Source: Billgrantia kenyensis (GTDB lineage: Bacteria > Pseudomonadota > Gammaproteobacteria > Pseudomonadales > Halomonadaceae). Taken from it: DNA of 64,000 nt. The stretch covers positions 1 through 64,000 of the forward strand of contig NZ_JACEFT010000011.1 of NCBI RefSeq assembly GCF_013697085.1. The letters are read 5' to 3'. Made by a program: the position numbers and the translations under genes. The notes under the pieces were generated by a model. It ran no database searches. It was not told where the DNA came from and worked only from the letters and a program-made list of their open reading frames with translations. Shown one piece after another: positions 8,480-17,329 of the stretch; positions within the stretch are counted from its first letter, which is position 1; the number at the start of each line of letters is the position of its first letter.

Positions 8480-8992
8480 TCACCCAAGCCAGTCACGGCG
8501 CTCCATGCAGTAGGAGCGGCTGTGACTTTCGCCCAGCCGACGCTGCTCGATGAAGCGAAAGCCCAGGCGCTCGCAGAAGCGATGGGCGTGGTGATTGTCG
8601 GCTGGCGGGTCGAGCCACACTGTTGTGATCCGCAGGTCGCTGAAGCAGTGCGCCAGGGCCAATTGCAGCATGGTTGAGCCGTAGCCTTGGCCAAGATACC
8701 CAGGCTCGCCGATCCACAGGTCGATGTTGCGCCTGGCGTCGCCTTCCTCGGCCCAAGAGGCGCCCCGATTCTCGCGGGCCGGCTCGGTGAGCTGGATATA
8801 CCCGATGGGGTGGCGGTCGAGTTCGCCTATGAACCTTTGGCGCCACCCGGGCGGCTGCTCGAGCCTACTACTGCAACTGGTATTCGGGCTTGCGGCCTCG
8901 ACATGAGGCTGAAAGGACCAGCGCTCGAGCAGTGGCTGGTCCCGGGTTGTCGCGGGGCGCAGGCGAAGCCTGCGCTTCACTCTCACGTCCAT
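8480..8992 (-). CDS. GNAT acetyltransferase, AAC(6')-like
   Basis: 170-residue N-acetyltransferase. The acetyl-CoA site is the PGYLGQGYGSTMLQLALAHC segment, with Q/RxxGxG-like LGQGYG. TTVWLDPPADNHHAHRFCER and LGFRF form the last strands and helix. The pattern resembles the AAC(6')/IacA-type subgroup that includes aminoglycoside 6'-N-acetyltransferases and uncharacterised homologues. Substrate is unknown, and resistance should not be assumed from this resemblance. It stands alone between the membrane peptide and the 49-residue gene. Confidence 0.75.
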   Translation of the reverse strand: MDVRVKRRLRLRPATTRDQPLLERWSFQPHVEAASPNTSCSSRLEQPPGWRQRFIGELDRHPIGYIQLTEPARENRGASWAEEGDARRNIDLWIGEPGYLGQGYGSTMLQLALAHCFSDLRITTVWLDPPADNHHAHRFCERLGFRFIEQRRLGESHSRSYCMERRDWLG

Positions 8993-9135
8993 ATGCGAAG
9001 GGCCCTGGTGGCCGTGCTCCTGTTGCCGATGCTACTCAAAGCATAGCGACTTCTATTTTGCTCTGCACAATCTTCAATGCATCCGGGGTGTCACTACGCT
9101 GTGACGGCTTACGCCTCGCTCCAGGGCAGCTGCCT

Positions 9136-9285
9136 TCAGTCACGCTTCTCGTGCCGGCGCTGCTGCGCCGCACGCCGTTGTTCGCGCTCATGGCGACGAT
9201 GACGGGCCAGGGCATTGCCGTTTGCCAGTTGGACCAGGAATTCGATCTCCTCGTCACTGAGCGGCTCGCGGGGGGGCCGTGGCAT
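9136..9285 (-). CDS. 49-residue highly charged protein, unknown function
   Basis: ATG at 9285 follows the ribosome site ACAGGAG. The product begins MPRPPREPLSDEEIEFLVQL and ends with an Arg/His/Glu/Gln-rich tail (RHRRHEREQRR, then RRHEKRD), probably one amphipathic helix plus a basic C-terminus. I recognise no family. Two PhoB-like half-sites with 11-bp phasing lie 52-69 bp upstream (9337-9354), so it may respond to phosphate. It is 105 bp downstream of the inositol-phosphatase-family gene on the same strand. Its small size keeps confidence moderate. Confidence 0.55.
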   Translation of the reverse strand: MPRPPREPLSDEEIEFLVQLANGNALARHRRHEREQRRAAQQRRHEKRD

Positions 9286-9336
9286 CGGGCTTTCTCCTGT
9301 CGAAGCGCTAGGTCTCTCCGACGTTAACGACGGATG

Positions 9337-9354
9337 ATGACAGCAGGGTGACGA
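9337..9354 (-). promoter_or_regulatory. Candidate Pho box upstream of the 49-residue gene
   Basis: On the minus strand TCGTCAC (9354-9348) and CTGTCAT (9343-9337) start exactly 11 bp apart; a weaker CGTCGTT follows in phase (9332-9326). CTGTCAT is the E. coli PhoB half-site, and 7-bp units with 4-bp spacers are the known arrangement. The site is intergenic, 52 bp before the start codon at 9285. Confidence 0.5.
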
Positions 9355-9389
9355 CCCGGGCCGGGCTAATTTGACGTTTGCCGAGGTGG

Positions 9390-10196
9390 TCAGCCTACCT
9401 GAAGCAAGGCATCGAGCAGCTCATCGTGCCGCTCGGCATGGGCCACCAGCAGGCTGTGCCATTCGGCGGGATTGGTGTTGCCCTCGAGGTCAGTCACGAC
9501 AAGGCCTGCCTCCCGGGCGAAGACGATCCCGGCGGCCACGTCCCACAGGTCGAGCCTGGCGCCTTGAGACCAAAAGGCATCGAAGCGGCCAAGGCCGGTG
9601 TAGGCGATCTCCAGCGCTGCCGAGCCGGGGGTCCGAATCCCGGCCACGGCCGGCATCATTGCCGTGAGCTGGCGCAGGCTGGTAGGGCAGTCGCCCTTGG
9701 CATGATAGGGCAGGCAGGTGGCGAGGAGCATTTCCGGCATGGGGCGGGCCGGAGAGGCGACGATACGGCGGCTGCCCAGGTAAGCGCCTTGCCCATGGAC
9801 CGCCCACAGCATCTCGTCGAGCAGTGGTTGGTAGACCACCCCATGGGTCAGCTGGTCGCCCTGGCGCACGGCGATGGATACCGAGAAGTGGGGCACTCGG
9901 TGCAGGAAGTTGTTGGTGCCGTCCAGCGGGTCGATGACCACCTCGAGGGGGCTGTCTTGAGCCGGCGTTGCGCCCGTTTCCTCCCCCAGAAAACCCACCT
10001 CTGGATGGTGGCGGCGCACGGTGTCGATGATGGCCCGCTCTGCTGCCCGGTCGTAGTCGGTCACGAAGTCCGAGGCGCCCTTGCACTGGAAGTCGATCGT
10101 GCCGGCGGCCCGATAGCCCTCTCGCAGGATCTCGCCCGCTGCCTGAGCGGCTTGCTTGAGCGTGTCGATCAGAGTGAGTGAGGAAACGTTTGTCAT
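9390..10196 (-). CDS. Inositol monophosphatase family protein
   Basis: 268-residue Mg-dependent phosphomonoesterase of the IMPase/SuhB/CysQ superfamily. Metal ligands are visible in GFLGEETGA, in IDPLDGTNNFLHRVPHFSVS and in LDLWDVAAGIVFAREAG. DPLDGTNNFLHR matches SuhB/IMPase closely, but the protein could also act on fructose-1,6-bisphosphate or another sugar phosphate. It follows the GT4 glycosyltransferase gene by 77 bp on the same strand, suggesting a two-gene unit in which a phosphorylated sugar or inositol is processed. I leave the symbol empty because the canonical suhB usually sits elsewhere. Confidence 0.85.
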   Translation of the reverse strand: MTNVSSLTLIDTLKQAAQAAGEILREGYRAAGTIDFQCKGASDFVTDYDRAAERAIIDTVRRHHPEVGFLGEETGATPAQDSPLEVVIDPLDGTNNFLHRVPHFSVSIAVRQGDQLTHGVVYQPLLDEMLWAVHGQGAYLGSRRIVASPARPMPEMLLATCLPYHAKGDCPTSLRQLTAMMPAVAGIRTPGSAALEIAYTGLGRFDAFWSQGARLDLWDVAAGIVFAREAGLVVTDLEGNTNPAEWHSLLVAHAERHDELLDALLQVG

Positions 10197-10273
10197 GCTG
10201 AGCCTCTTGAATCATGGCCAAAGCCAACATGTTATTGCCTGAAGATGTCGGGAAATTGACACCTGCCGCTGTC

Positions 10274-11548
10274 TCACATGACCGGCGTCTGCTCCTTTTC
10301 ATTGGCTTCGGGGGGTAATACCTCTGTCGCAGACGATACCGTCTGCTGGGTACTGCAGGCCGTGAGCGTGGCGAGTGGCACCGCCCTGGCGTTGCCGCTC
10401 CCTGCTGCTCGAGCATAAAGCCCGGCCAGTTCTGCGGCCTTAGTATCCTCGTGCCAGCTTGCTGCATAGGTCACGGCACGCTGCGCCAGTTCACTACGCA
10501 ACGCTTCATCGCCGAGCAGTTGGCTCACCTTGGCAGCGAAATCATCGAGATCTTCCTCGGCGATCAGGCAGCCCTCACCATCCAGCAGTACGTCGCGGGT
10601 GCCCATTATGGCGGTGGAGACGACCGGGGTGCCCAGCGCCATGGCCTCCAGCAGCACCAACCCCTGGGTTTCGGTGCGGGAGGCGAAGATGAAGGCATCG
10701 GCCGCACGGTAGGCGGCCTGCAGAGGGCCGTTGCGGCCCAGGTAGCCAAGAAAGTACACGGCGTACTCCATGCCGATCTGCCGTGCCCGGCGTGCCAAGG
10801 CCGCTCGGGCCGGTCCTTCGCCGGTAATGATCAGGCGCGTATTGGGATGTTCGGCCAGCACACGGGGCAGCAGGTCGATCAGAAAGGCAATGTTCTTCTC
10901 GAAGGCGAGGCGTCCGACGAACAACAGCAGACGGGCTTTTTTCGGCAGGTGGTAGCGGTCGCGGAAGTCAGCGTCCTCGACGGGGAGACGGAAGCGCTCC
11001 AGCGCCAACCCGGTGGGGATGATTGCCATGGGTGTTTTGACGCCATAGCGCAGGAGTGTGTCGTGCATGGCATTCGATGGAGCCACCAGCGCTGCCAGCC
11101 GGCGGCACTGCCACACCGAGAAGCGCCGGGCGAGGAAACGCAGCCAACGGCTGGGTACGCCGCGAACATAGAGGGGGAGATACTCCTCGAACAGCGTGTG
11201 GTAGGTGGCCAGGGCCGGTATGCCTAGCCGCCCTGCCAGCGCCACGCCGGTGTAGTGGGCGACGAAGGGGGTGTGAATGTGCACCAGGTCGAAGTGCTCC
11301 TCGGCGAGCCGCGGCGCCAGCCTCATCACCTCGCGATAGTGCATCATGCGATCTTCGGGGGAGCCAGGCACGCCGCGCGAGGAGACCCTCAGTACGTCCG
11401 GTTCATCCACTTGCCCCACGGGATAGCCGGGGCAGATCAGGGTGACGGAATGGTCGAGCCTTTGCAGCGCATCTCGGAAGCTGGCGATCGAGGTGGAGAC
11501 ACCGTTGATGCGGGGGAAGTAGACGTCGGAAAGCATCAATATGTTCAT
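10274..11548 (-). CDS. GT4 glycosyltransferase, diacylglycerol glycosyltransferase-like
   Basis: 424-residue retaining GT-B enzyme. The N-terminus (NILMLSDVYFPRINGVSTSI), the acceptor-side VHIHTPFVAHYTG and TYHTLFEEYLPLYV, and the nucleotide-sugar EX7E region (ASRTETQGLVLLEAMALGTP) resemble bacterial alpha-glucosyldiacylglycerol synthases and related GT4 enzymes. The start giving MNILMLSDVYFP is chosen for conservation; MASRTMNIL, five codons upstream, is also possible. The C-terminal roughly 40 residues are low-complexity. Two PhoB-like repeats lie about 50 bp upstream. A glycolipid-forming role is inference; LPS or capsule sugar transfer is the alternative. Confidence 0.82.
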   Translation of the reverse strand: MNILMLSDVYFPRINGVSTSIASFRDALQRLDHSVTLICPGYPVGQVDEPDVLRVSSRGVPGSPEDRMMHYREVMRLAPRLAEEHFDLVHIHTPFVAHYTGVALAGRLGIPALATYHTLFEEYLPLYVRGVPSRWLRFLARRFSVWQCRRLAALVAPSNAMHDTLLRYGVKTPMAIIPTGLALERFRLPVEDADFRDRYHLPKKARLLLFVGRLAFEKNIAFLIDLLPRVLAEHPNTRLIITGEGPARAALARRARQIGMEYAVYFLGYLGRNGPLQAAYRAADAFIFASRTETQGLVLLEAMALGTPVVSTAIMGTRDVLLDGEGCLIAEEDLDDFAAKVSQLLGDEALRSELAQRAVTYAASWHEDTKAAELAGLYARAAGSGNARAVPLATLTACSTQQTVSSATEVLPPEANEKEQTPVM

Positions 11549-11594
11549 GGTTCGGCTCGCCATGGAGGTTACGCCATCATTCTGCGTAAGTGGA

Positions 11595-11612
11595 GTGACG
11601 CCATGGTGACAA
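11595..11612 (-). promoter_or_regulatory. Candidate Pho box upstream of the GT4 gene at 10274
   Basis: Minus-strand TTGTCAC (11612-11606) and GCGTCAC (11601-11595) start 11 bp apart, 47 bp before the chosen start codon. Both match the PhoB half-site CTGTCAT/C at five or six of seven positions. The pair is shorter and weaker than the four-unit array at 26981-27020. Confidence 0.38.
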
Positions 11613-11765
11613 GGCGGGGCGTACTTCCTGCCCGGGCGAGAGCGGCTGCTTTCGCTCAACGGATCGACCTACCCTTGAAAACGGCACGTTATCGCCTTGT
11701 CACTTTGACGAGCCAAACTGGCACTCTCTATCTATTTTCATGCATCCACAAGGCAGAAAAGCGAC

Positions 11766-12359
11766 ATGAGTGAAATGGAACAGCACATCTACCACAGTCT
11801 GAGCGAGGCGCGAGCGGCACTTGATGCCTTGCTGAAGGATAAAAAGACCCTACGCACTATTGCAGCGGCCGGGCAGCAGCTTAGCGATACGTTTCGTCGT
11901 GGTGGGCGTGTATTCAGTTGTGGCAACGGTGGTTCCATGTGCGATGCCATGCACTTCGCCGAAGAGCTGTCGGGCCGTTACCGGTTGCATCGCAAGGGTT
12001 TGCCCGCGGCTGCCATCAGTGACCCGAGTCACTTGAGCTGTGTTGGTAACGATTATGGCTATGATCGAGTGTTCGCTCGCTACTTGGAGGCCCATGGTCG
12101 TGAGGACGATTGTCTGTTGGCTATCAGCACCAGTGGTACTAGTGCCAATGTGCTCGCCGCGGCGGAGCATGCCAAGCGTCATGGCATCCATGTCATCGCG
12201 CTAACGGGGCGTAAGGGGTCCGTACTTGGCGACCTGGCGGATATCGAGCTTTGCACGCCGGCAGGTCAGTATGCCGACCGGGTGCAGGAGCTGCATATCA
12301 AGGTCATTCACATCCTGATTGAGCTGGTGGAACGGGAGCTGTTTCCCGAGAATTATTAA
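11766..12359 (+). CDS. gmhA: Phosphoheptose isomerase (D-sedoheptulose 7-phosphate isomerase)
   Basis: 197-residue SIS-domain enzyme making D-glycero-D-manno-heptose 7-phosphate for the LPS inner core. The substrate loop SCGNGGSMCDAMHFAEELSG, the ISDPSHLSCVGNDYGYDRVF segment and AISTSGTSANVLAAA are the GmhA hallmarks; the late Q-E-H motif is RVQELHIKVIH. The canonical loop usually reads SAA/SAS where this protein has SMC. The codon use is plainer and less GC-rich than in its neighbours, and no other heptose gene is nearby. It is divergent from the GT4 gene; one PhoB-like TTGTCAC at 11697 precedes it but has no convincing partner. Confidence 0.9.
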   Translation: MSEMEQHIYHSLSEARAALDALLKDKKTLRTIAAAGQQLSDTFRRGGRVFSCGNGGSMCDAMHFAEELSGRYRLHRKGLPAAAISDPSHLSCVGNDYGYDRVFARYLEAHGREDDCLLAISTSGTSANVLAAAEHAKRHGIHVIALTGRKGSVLGDLADIELCTPAGQYADRVQELHIKVIHILIELVERELFPENY

Positions 12360-12537
12360 TTTTCCTTTGATGTCCACCCCTTGCGGCTAATCAAGTCAAC
12401 TTGGTGAGGAGTGATTGTTGCCCGGGTATCAATGCTATCGTGGGCTCGGTTCAATCCAAGTGTCGAGATGGGGGCAGAGAATGTCGCTGCACAACGACGC
12501 ACTTTGATAAGTTGTGCGGTACGAGGCTCGCGATTTT

Positions 12538-12987
12538 CTAACGGCTATGCGGAGCGTGGATGATATAACCATGCTTGCTATCGCCGGAGAAACCACAGGC
12601 TCGGTAGAAGGCATGAGTCGCTGGCTCTTCAGAACCCGTTAGTAGCATGATTTTGTAACAACCCCGTGACCAGGCATATTCTTGGACATGACGGATGAGC
12701 CGCTTGCCGAGGCCCTGACCTCGATGTGTGGCTCGAGTCACCACATTCTCGATCAAGGCGTAGGGCTGTGCCCCTCGGGTGAGATTGGGCACGATGTTGA
12801 GATAGCAGGTCGCCAGCAGTGTCCTGTTCGACTCGGCGACGAAGATGACCAGGCCGGGACTTTCCAGGATGCGTTCAAAGGCGCATCGAGTCCTCTCATC
12901 CGGAATGGGGTCTTCGGGGTTGAGTTCCCGATAGAGTGTGAATAGCTGTTCGTAATCGCCCAAGTGAGCAAGTCTGTTATCGGCCAT
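12538..12987 (-). CDS. GNAT acetyltransferase downstream of ugpC
   Basis: 149-residue acetyltransferase with acetyl-CoA motif VVTRATHRGQGLGKRLIRHV (RGQGLGK) and the closing ATHAFYRACGFSGDSKHGYI. Its start codon lies one base after the ugpC stop, so it is translated from the ugp transcript. No link between acetylation and glycerol-phosphate import is known to me, and the substrate is unidentified. The 178-bp gap to gmhA, which converges on it, shows no recognisable element. Confidence 0.82.
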   Translation of the reverse strand: MADNRLAHLGDYEQLFTLYRELNPEDPIPDERTRCAFERILESPGLVIFVAESNRTLLATCYLNIVPNLTRGAQPYALIENVVTRATHRGQGLGKRLIRHVQEYAWSRGCYKIMLLTGSEEPATHAFYRACGFSGDSKHGYIIHAPHSR

Positions 12988-12988
12988 C

Positions 12989-14041
12989 TCAACCCCCCAT
13001 ACGTTTGTTGCTCTCGTGGTTGAAGGGATGCAGCGCCTCGCGGCGCACGTGGAAGCGCAAGGTTTCGCCTTCTGACACCGGCGGCTGGCCGGCGGTGCGG
13101 ATCACCGTGGGCTGCTCGCTGCCGGCCAGGCGTACATAGAGGTGGCTCTCGGCCCCGGCAGCCTCGAACAGCTCCAGCTTGGACTCCACCACCAGGTGAG
13201 GGCCGCTCGGCGCCTGCATGTGCAGGTCGTCGGGGCGAATACCGACGATGTCGGTACCTTCGGGCAGGTCGTCGAGTAGGCCATTGCCCCGCTCACGCAG
13301 ATAGTCCAGTGGAATCAAGTTCATCGCCGGCGAGCCGATGAAGGTCGCCACGAAGATCGACGCGGGGCGTGCATAGATCTCCATGGGGGTGCCGACCTGC
13401 TCGATGCGCCCACCATTGAGCACCACCAGGCGGTCGCCCAGTGTCATGGCTTCGAGCTGGTCGTGAGTGACATAAAGGCTGGTGGTCTTGAGGCGACGCT
13501 GGAGCTGCTTGATCTCGACCCGCATCTGCACGCGCAGCTTGGCATCGAGGTTGGAGAGCGGCTCGTCGAACAGGAAAGCGGCGGGCTCGCGCACCAGCGC
13601 CCGGCCCATGGCCACCCGCTGGCGCTGGCCGCCGGAGAGCTTGCGTGGCTTGCGCGGGAGAAACTCCTCGATTTCCAGCATGCGTGCCGCTTCCTGCACT
13701 CGCCGCTCGATCTCGTCGCGCTTGAAACCGCGGTTCTTGAGGCCATAGGCCAGGTTGTCGAAGACCGTCATATGGGGGTAGAGCGCGTAGTTCTGGAACA
13801 CCATGGCGATGTCACGCTCGGCGGGTTCCAGGTCGTTGACCACACGATCGCCAATCTCCAGGCGTCCCTCACTGATCGTCTCCAGCCCCGCCACCATGCG
13901 CAGCAGGGTCGACTTGCCGCAGCCCGAGGGGCCTACAAGGACTACGAATTCTCCATCGGCGACTTCCAGGTCGATGCCCTTTACCGCCTGGACGCCACCA
14001 GCATAGGTCTTCTTCAGGCCTTCCAATTTGATGCGTGCCAT
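12989..14041 (-). CDS. ugpC: sn-Glycerol-3-phosphate ABC transporter, ATP-binding protein UgpC
   Basis: 350-residue MalK/UgpC-type ATPase. Walker A is GPSGCGKST, signature [20 protein letters not shown], Walker [16 protein letters not shown] and switch [15 protein letters not shown]. The C-terminal roughly 110 residues form the TOBE/regulatory domain typical of MalK-type proteins ([10 protein letters not shown]). It starts one base after the ugpE stop. It energises import of glycerol 3-phosphate and its diesters; the neighbouring binding protein and permeases give the specificity. Confidence 0.92.
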   Translation of the reverse strand: MARIKLEGLKKTYAGGVQAVKGIDLEVADGEFVVLVGPSGCGKSTLLRMVAGLETISEGRLEIGDRVVNDLEPAERDIAMVFQNYALYPHMTVFDNLAYGLKNRGFKRDEIERRVQEAARMLEIEEFLPRKPRKLSGGQRQRVAMGRALVREPAAFLFDEPLSNLDAKLRVQMRVEIKQLQRRLKTTSLYVTHDQLEAMTLGDRLVVLNGGRIEQVGTPMEIYARPASIFVATFIGSPAMNLIPLDYLRERGNGLLDDLPEGTDIVGIRPDDLHMQAPSGPHLVVESKLELFEAAGAESHLYVRLAGSEQPTVIRTAGQPPVSEGETLRFHVRREALHPFNHESNKRMGG

Positions 14042-14042
14042 C

Positions 14043-14891
14043 TTACTTCTCCGTCTCGGTCAGGCCCTTCACGAACAATCTCTGCATGAACAGGATCACC
14101 AGCACCGGGGGCAGCGCGGCCATGACGACAGCGGCCATCACCAAGTGCCATTGCGGGTCGCCGTCGGCGGCGGTGGTCATGCGCTGCAGACCCATGACAA
14201 TGGTGTAGTAATCGGGGTCGGTGGTGATCAGCAGCGGCCACAGGTACTGGTTCCAGCCGTAGATGAACATGATCACGAACAGCGCAGCGATGTTGGTGAT
14301 CGACAGCGGAAGCAGGATGTCCTTGAAGAACTTCAGCGGCCCGGCGCCGTCGACCCGGGCCGCTTCGAGCAACTCCTCCGGTATCGTCATGAAGAACTGA
14401 CGGAACAGGAAAGTGGCGGTCGCCGAGGCGATCAACGGGATGGAGAGGCCGGCGAAGCTGTTGAGCATCCCGAGATCCGCCACCACGCGGAAGGTCGGGA
14501 TGATGCGTACCTCCACCGGCAGCATCAGCGTAATGAAGATGATCCAGAAGAAGAACAGCCGGAACGGAAAGCGAAAATAGACGATGGCAAAAGCCGACAG
14601 CAGCGAGATGGACAGCTTGCCGAAGGTGATGGCCAGCGCCATCACCAGGCTGTTCCACAGCATCTGGCCTGCCGGCGGAGCACCTGCGCGGGAGAGCCCG
14701 GCCTCCCACATGGCGCGGTAATTCTCCAGAGCGTGGCTTCCCGGTACCAGCGGCAGCGTGCCGCGCAGGAACTCGCCTGGCCCCTGGGTGGAGGCGACGA
14801 TGGCCACATAGACCGGAAACAGCACCAGGGCCACGCCGAGGATGAGAATCAGATGGGCAACCAGGTTGCCCAAGGGCCGGTTTTCGACCAT
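14043..14891 (-). CDS. ugpE: sn-Glycerol-3-phosphate ABC transporter, permease UgpE
   Basis: 282-residue inner-membrane permease of the MalG/UgpE family with six predicted helices. The EAA loop [20 protein letters not shown] is the ATPase docking site, and [16 protein letters not shown] is typical of UgpE periplasmic loop 1. It pairs with UgpA in a heterodimer. It lies 15 bp downstream of ugpA. Confidence 0.92.
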   Translation of the reverse strand: MVENRPLGNLVAHLILILGVALVLFPVYVAIVASTQGPGEFLRGTLPLVPGSHALENYRAMWEAGLSRAGAPPAGQMLWNSLVMALAITFGKLSISLLSAFAIVYFRFPFRLFFFWIIFITLMLPVEVRIIPTFRVVADLGMLNSFAGLSIPLIASATATFLFRQFFMTIPEELLEAARVDGAGPLKFFKDILLPLSITNIAALFVIMFIYGWNQYLWPLLITTDPDYYTIVMGLQRMTTAADGDPQWHLVMAAVVMAALPPVLVILFMQRLFVKGLTETEK

Positions 14892-14906
14892 GACGTTGCG
14901 TGCCTC

Positions 14907-15791
14907 TCAGTAGTTGACGCGGCGCTCGATGAAGCGGAACTGGATCACCGTCAGAGCGATGACGATGGCCATCAGGATTACCGACTGGGCCGCGGAGCTG
15001 CCGATGTTCATGCCGACGAAGCCGTCGGCGTAGACCTTGTAGACCAGGATGTTGGTTGCCTGGGCGGGCCCGCCCTGAGTGGTGGCGTGAATGACGCCGA
15101 AGGTATCGAACATGGCGTAGACCACGTTGACCACCAGCAGGAAGAACGTGGTCGGCGTGAGCAGCGGGAAGACGATGGTCCAGAAACGCTTGGCCGGTCC
15201 GGCTCCGTCGATGGCGGCGGCTTCGATCAGCGACTGCGGGATCGACTGCAGCCCAGCCAGGAAGAACAGGAAGTTGTAGGCGATCTGCTTCCAGGCCGCT
15301 GCAATGATCACCAGGATCATGGCGTCCGCCCCGGACGTGCGGTGGTTCCAGCGGTAGCCCAGCATGTCGAGAACGTAGGGCACGATGCCGATGGAGGGAT
15401 TGAAGATGAACCACCAAAGCACGCCGGCAATCGCCGGGGCGATGGCATAGGGCCACACCAGCAGGGTGGTGTAGCCATCGCGTGAGCGCAGCATTCGGTT
15501 GACGGTGACAGCCAGCAGCAGGGCCGCGCTCATCGACAGCAGGGTGGTGCCGATGGCGAACACGGCGGTCACCGACAAGGAGTTGAGGTAATAAGCATCG
15601 GCAAACAGCCGCGAAAAGTTGGCCAGCCCGACGAAAGTGGTGCTCAAGCCGAAGGCGTCTTCACGCAGCAGCGACTGATAGAGTGCCTGGCTCGCCGGCC
15701 AGATGAAGAAGATCAGGGTGATGATGATCTGGGGCGCCAGCAGCGCATAGGGCAGCCAGCGACCGGGAAACGTCATGCGTTTGGTTTGCAT
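14907..15791 (-). CDS. ugpA: sn-Glycerol-3-phosphate ABC transporter, permease UgpA
   Basis: 294-residue permease of the MalF/UgpA family. The N-terminus ([20 protein letters not shown]) and the EAA loop [20 protein letters not shown] are characteristic, with six membrane helices. [20 protein letters not shown] near the C-terminus matches UgpA. A hairpin in the 65-bp gap separates it from ugpB and probably lets the binding protein be made in excess. Confidence 0.92.
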   Translation of the reverse strand: MQTKRMTFPGRWLPYALLAPQIIITLIFFIWPASQALYQSLLREDAFGLSTTFVGLANFSRLFADAYYLNSLSVTAVFAIGTTLLSMSAALLLAVTVNRMLRSRDGYTTLLVWPYAIAPAIAGVLWWFIFNPSIGIVPYVLDMLGYRWNHRTSGADAMILVIIAAAWKQIAYNFLFFLAGLQSIPQSLIEAAAIDGAGPAKRFWTIVFPLLTPTTFFLLVVNVVYAMFDTFGVIHATTQGGPAQATNILVYKVYADGFVGMNIGSSAAQSVILMAIVIALTVIQFRFIERRVNY

Positions 15792-15817
15792 GCTTCTACT
15801 CGGCGGAACGGTGAGAC

Positions 15818-15842
15818 GCCGCCTTCCACAATGAAAGGCGGC
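15818..15842 (-). other. Hairpin between ugpB and ugpA
   Basis: GCCGCCTT (15818-15825) and AAGGCGGC (15835-15842) form an 8-bp stem with a 9-base loop, and no U-run follows. It lies directly after the binding-protein gene and before the permease gene. The likely role is mRNA 3'-end stabilisation or partial termination, giving excess binding protein. Confidence 0.55.
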
Positions 15843-15856
15843 GCCATGACTGGCTG

Positions 15857-17173
15857 CTACTGGTTGGCCTGCTCGAAATCACGCAGCAGGGCATTGCCGC
15901 GCCGGACGGCATCGGCAGCGGCCTGCTCACCGCTCTTGCGACCTGCCATCACGGCTTCCATCTCTTCGGATATCAGGTCGCGGATCTGCACGAAGTTGCC
16001 GAAGCGCAGCCCCTTGGAATTTTCGGTAGGCGTGTTGAGCGTCATCTGCTCGATGGAGATCTCGGTGCCCGGGTTGTCGGCATAGAAGCCTTGGGCCTCA
16101 CTCAATTCCCAGGCGGCATGTGTGATCGGCAGGTAGCCGGTGCGCTGATGCCAGTCGGCCTGGACTTCCGGCTGTGAGAGATAGTCGAAGAAGGCCGCCA
16201 CGGCAGCGTACTCTTCGTCGCTATGGCCGCGCAGGGTCCACAGGGTGGCACCGCCGATGATCGAGTTCTGCGGTGCGCCCTCGACGTCGGCGTAGTAGGG
16301 CAGCATGCCGTAGCCCACACTGAAGTCGGTATTGGCCAGCACGCCGGCGCGTGCTGCGGAAGAGCCGAAGAACATGGCGCACTCGCCGGAATAGAACATT
16401 GGAGCGGCGTCATTGCCCGGCCCCGGACCTCCCCAGCGGAACACGCCCTCGTCCTGCCATGCCTTCAGATTGTCCCAGTGGCTGGCCACCAGCCCGTTAT
16501 CGAAGGCAAGCTCGGTTTGGAGGCCGCCGAAGCCGTTCTCCAGGGTACCCAGCGGCGAGTCGTGCATGGCGGAGAAATTCTCCAGCATGATCCAGCTCGG
16601 CCAGGAGGTGGTGAAGCCGCAGCGAGCGGCACCCTGCTCGTGGAGCTGGCGCGAGTAGGCTGCGACGTCTTCCCAGGTTTGCGGTGCGCCCTTGAGTCCA
16701 GCCGCCGCGAAGGCGTCGCGGTTGTAGTAGAGAATCGGTGTGGAGGAGTTGAAGGGGAAGGAGAGCATGTTGCCGCGGGTGTCGGTGTAATAGCCCACCA
16801 CTGCCGGCAGGAAGGCTTCGCGATCGAAGGCGCGACCGTGATCCTCCATCAGCTGATGAATGGGGTAGACGGCACCCTCGGCGGCCATCATGGTGCCGGT
16901 ACCCACCTCGAACACCTGCAGGATATGGGGCTGCTGGCCGGCGCGGAAGGCGGCAATGGCCCCCGTCATGGTCTCGGTGTAGTTGCCACGATAGCTGGGA
17001 CGTACCCGGTAGTCGTCCTGGGAGGCATTGAACGCTTCGGTAACGGACTCGAGCATCTCGCCCAGCTCGCCGCCCATGGCGTGCCACCACTGAACCTCGG
17101 TGGCGGCATGGACGGAGATGGACAGTGACGCGGCGAGGGCGCCTGACATGAGTGCGGTTGAACGAGACGACAT
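15857..17173 (-). CDS. ugpB: sn-Glycerol-3-phosphate-binding protein UgpB
   Basis: 438-residue periplasmic protein with a signal peptide (residues 1-23, ending SISVHA) and mature start [20 protein letters not shown], the UgpB hallmark. [34 protein letters not shown] and [20 protein letters not shown] cover the G3P pocket region of the family. The ATG at 17173 is chosen because AAGGAGAG lies just upstream. In E. coli this operon is under PhoB; here I see only a weak pair of Pho-like units upstream (17240-17257), listed among the rejected items. Confidence 0.93.
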   Translation of the reverse strand: MSSRSTALMSGALAASLSISVHAATEVQWWHAMGGELGEMLESVTEAFNASQDDYRVRPSYRGNYTETMTGAIAAFRAGQQPHILQVFEVGTGTMMAAEGAVYPIHQLMEDHGRAFDREAFLPAVVGYYTDTRGNMLSFPFNSSTPILYYNRDAFAAAGLKGAPQTWEDVAAYSRQLHEQGAARCGFTTSWPSWIMLENFSAMHDSPLGTLENGFGGLQTELAFDNGLVASHWDNLKAWQDEGVFRWGGPGPGNDAAPMFYSGECAMFFGSSAARAGVLANTDFSVGYGMLPYYADVEGAPQNSIIGGATLWTLRGHSDEEYAAVAAFFDYLSQPEVQADWHQRTGYLPITHAAWELSEAQGFYADNPGTEISIEQMTLNTPTENSKGLRFGNFVQIRDLISEEMEAVMAGRKSGEQAAADAVRRGNALLRDFEQANQ

Positions 17174-17329
17174 GAGACTCTCCTTGGTGATGTCGTCGAC
17201 AACGCTAAGGGAACAGCATGTCAATTCGATTTCACTGATATGAAGAGTCCATGAGCGGTCAACCTCGTGGCCGCTCAGCGGCGGCGACTGCCTTCAGGCA
17301 AAACGGTCGGCGCCTTGGTAGCGCCCAGC

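Noticed and set aside
8957..8975. Perfect 8-bp inverted repeat GCGCAGGC/GCCTGCGC as a terminator
   Set aside because: It lies inside the start of the acetyltransferase coding region (Arg/Leu-rich codons) and has no U-tract.
11697..11703. TTGTCAC upstream of gmhA as a Pho half-site
   Set aside because: No convincing partner at plus or minus 11 bp.
14014..15485. Long frames on both strands over ugpA and ugpE (about 480 codons each)
   Set aside because: Compositionally biased translations (His/Arg/Gly- or Gln/Asp-rich) in frames overlapping two normal permease genes.
17240..17257. Pho-like pair upstream of ugpB (CGCTCAT and TCTTCAT on the minus strand, 11 bp apart)
   Set aside because: Each matches the PhoB half-site at only five of seven positions and there is no third unit. 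PhoB control of ugp is known in E. coli, but this site alone does not show it.
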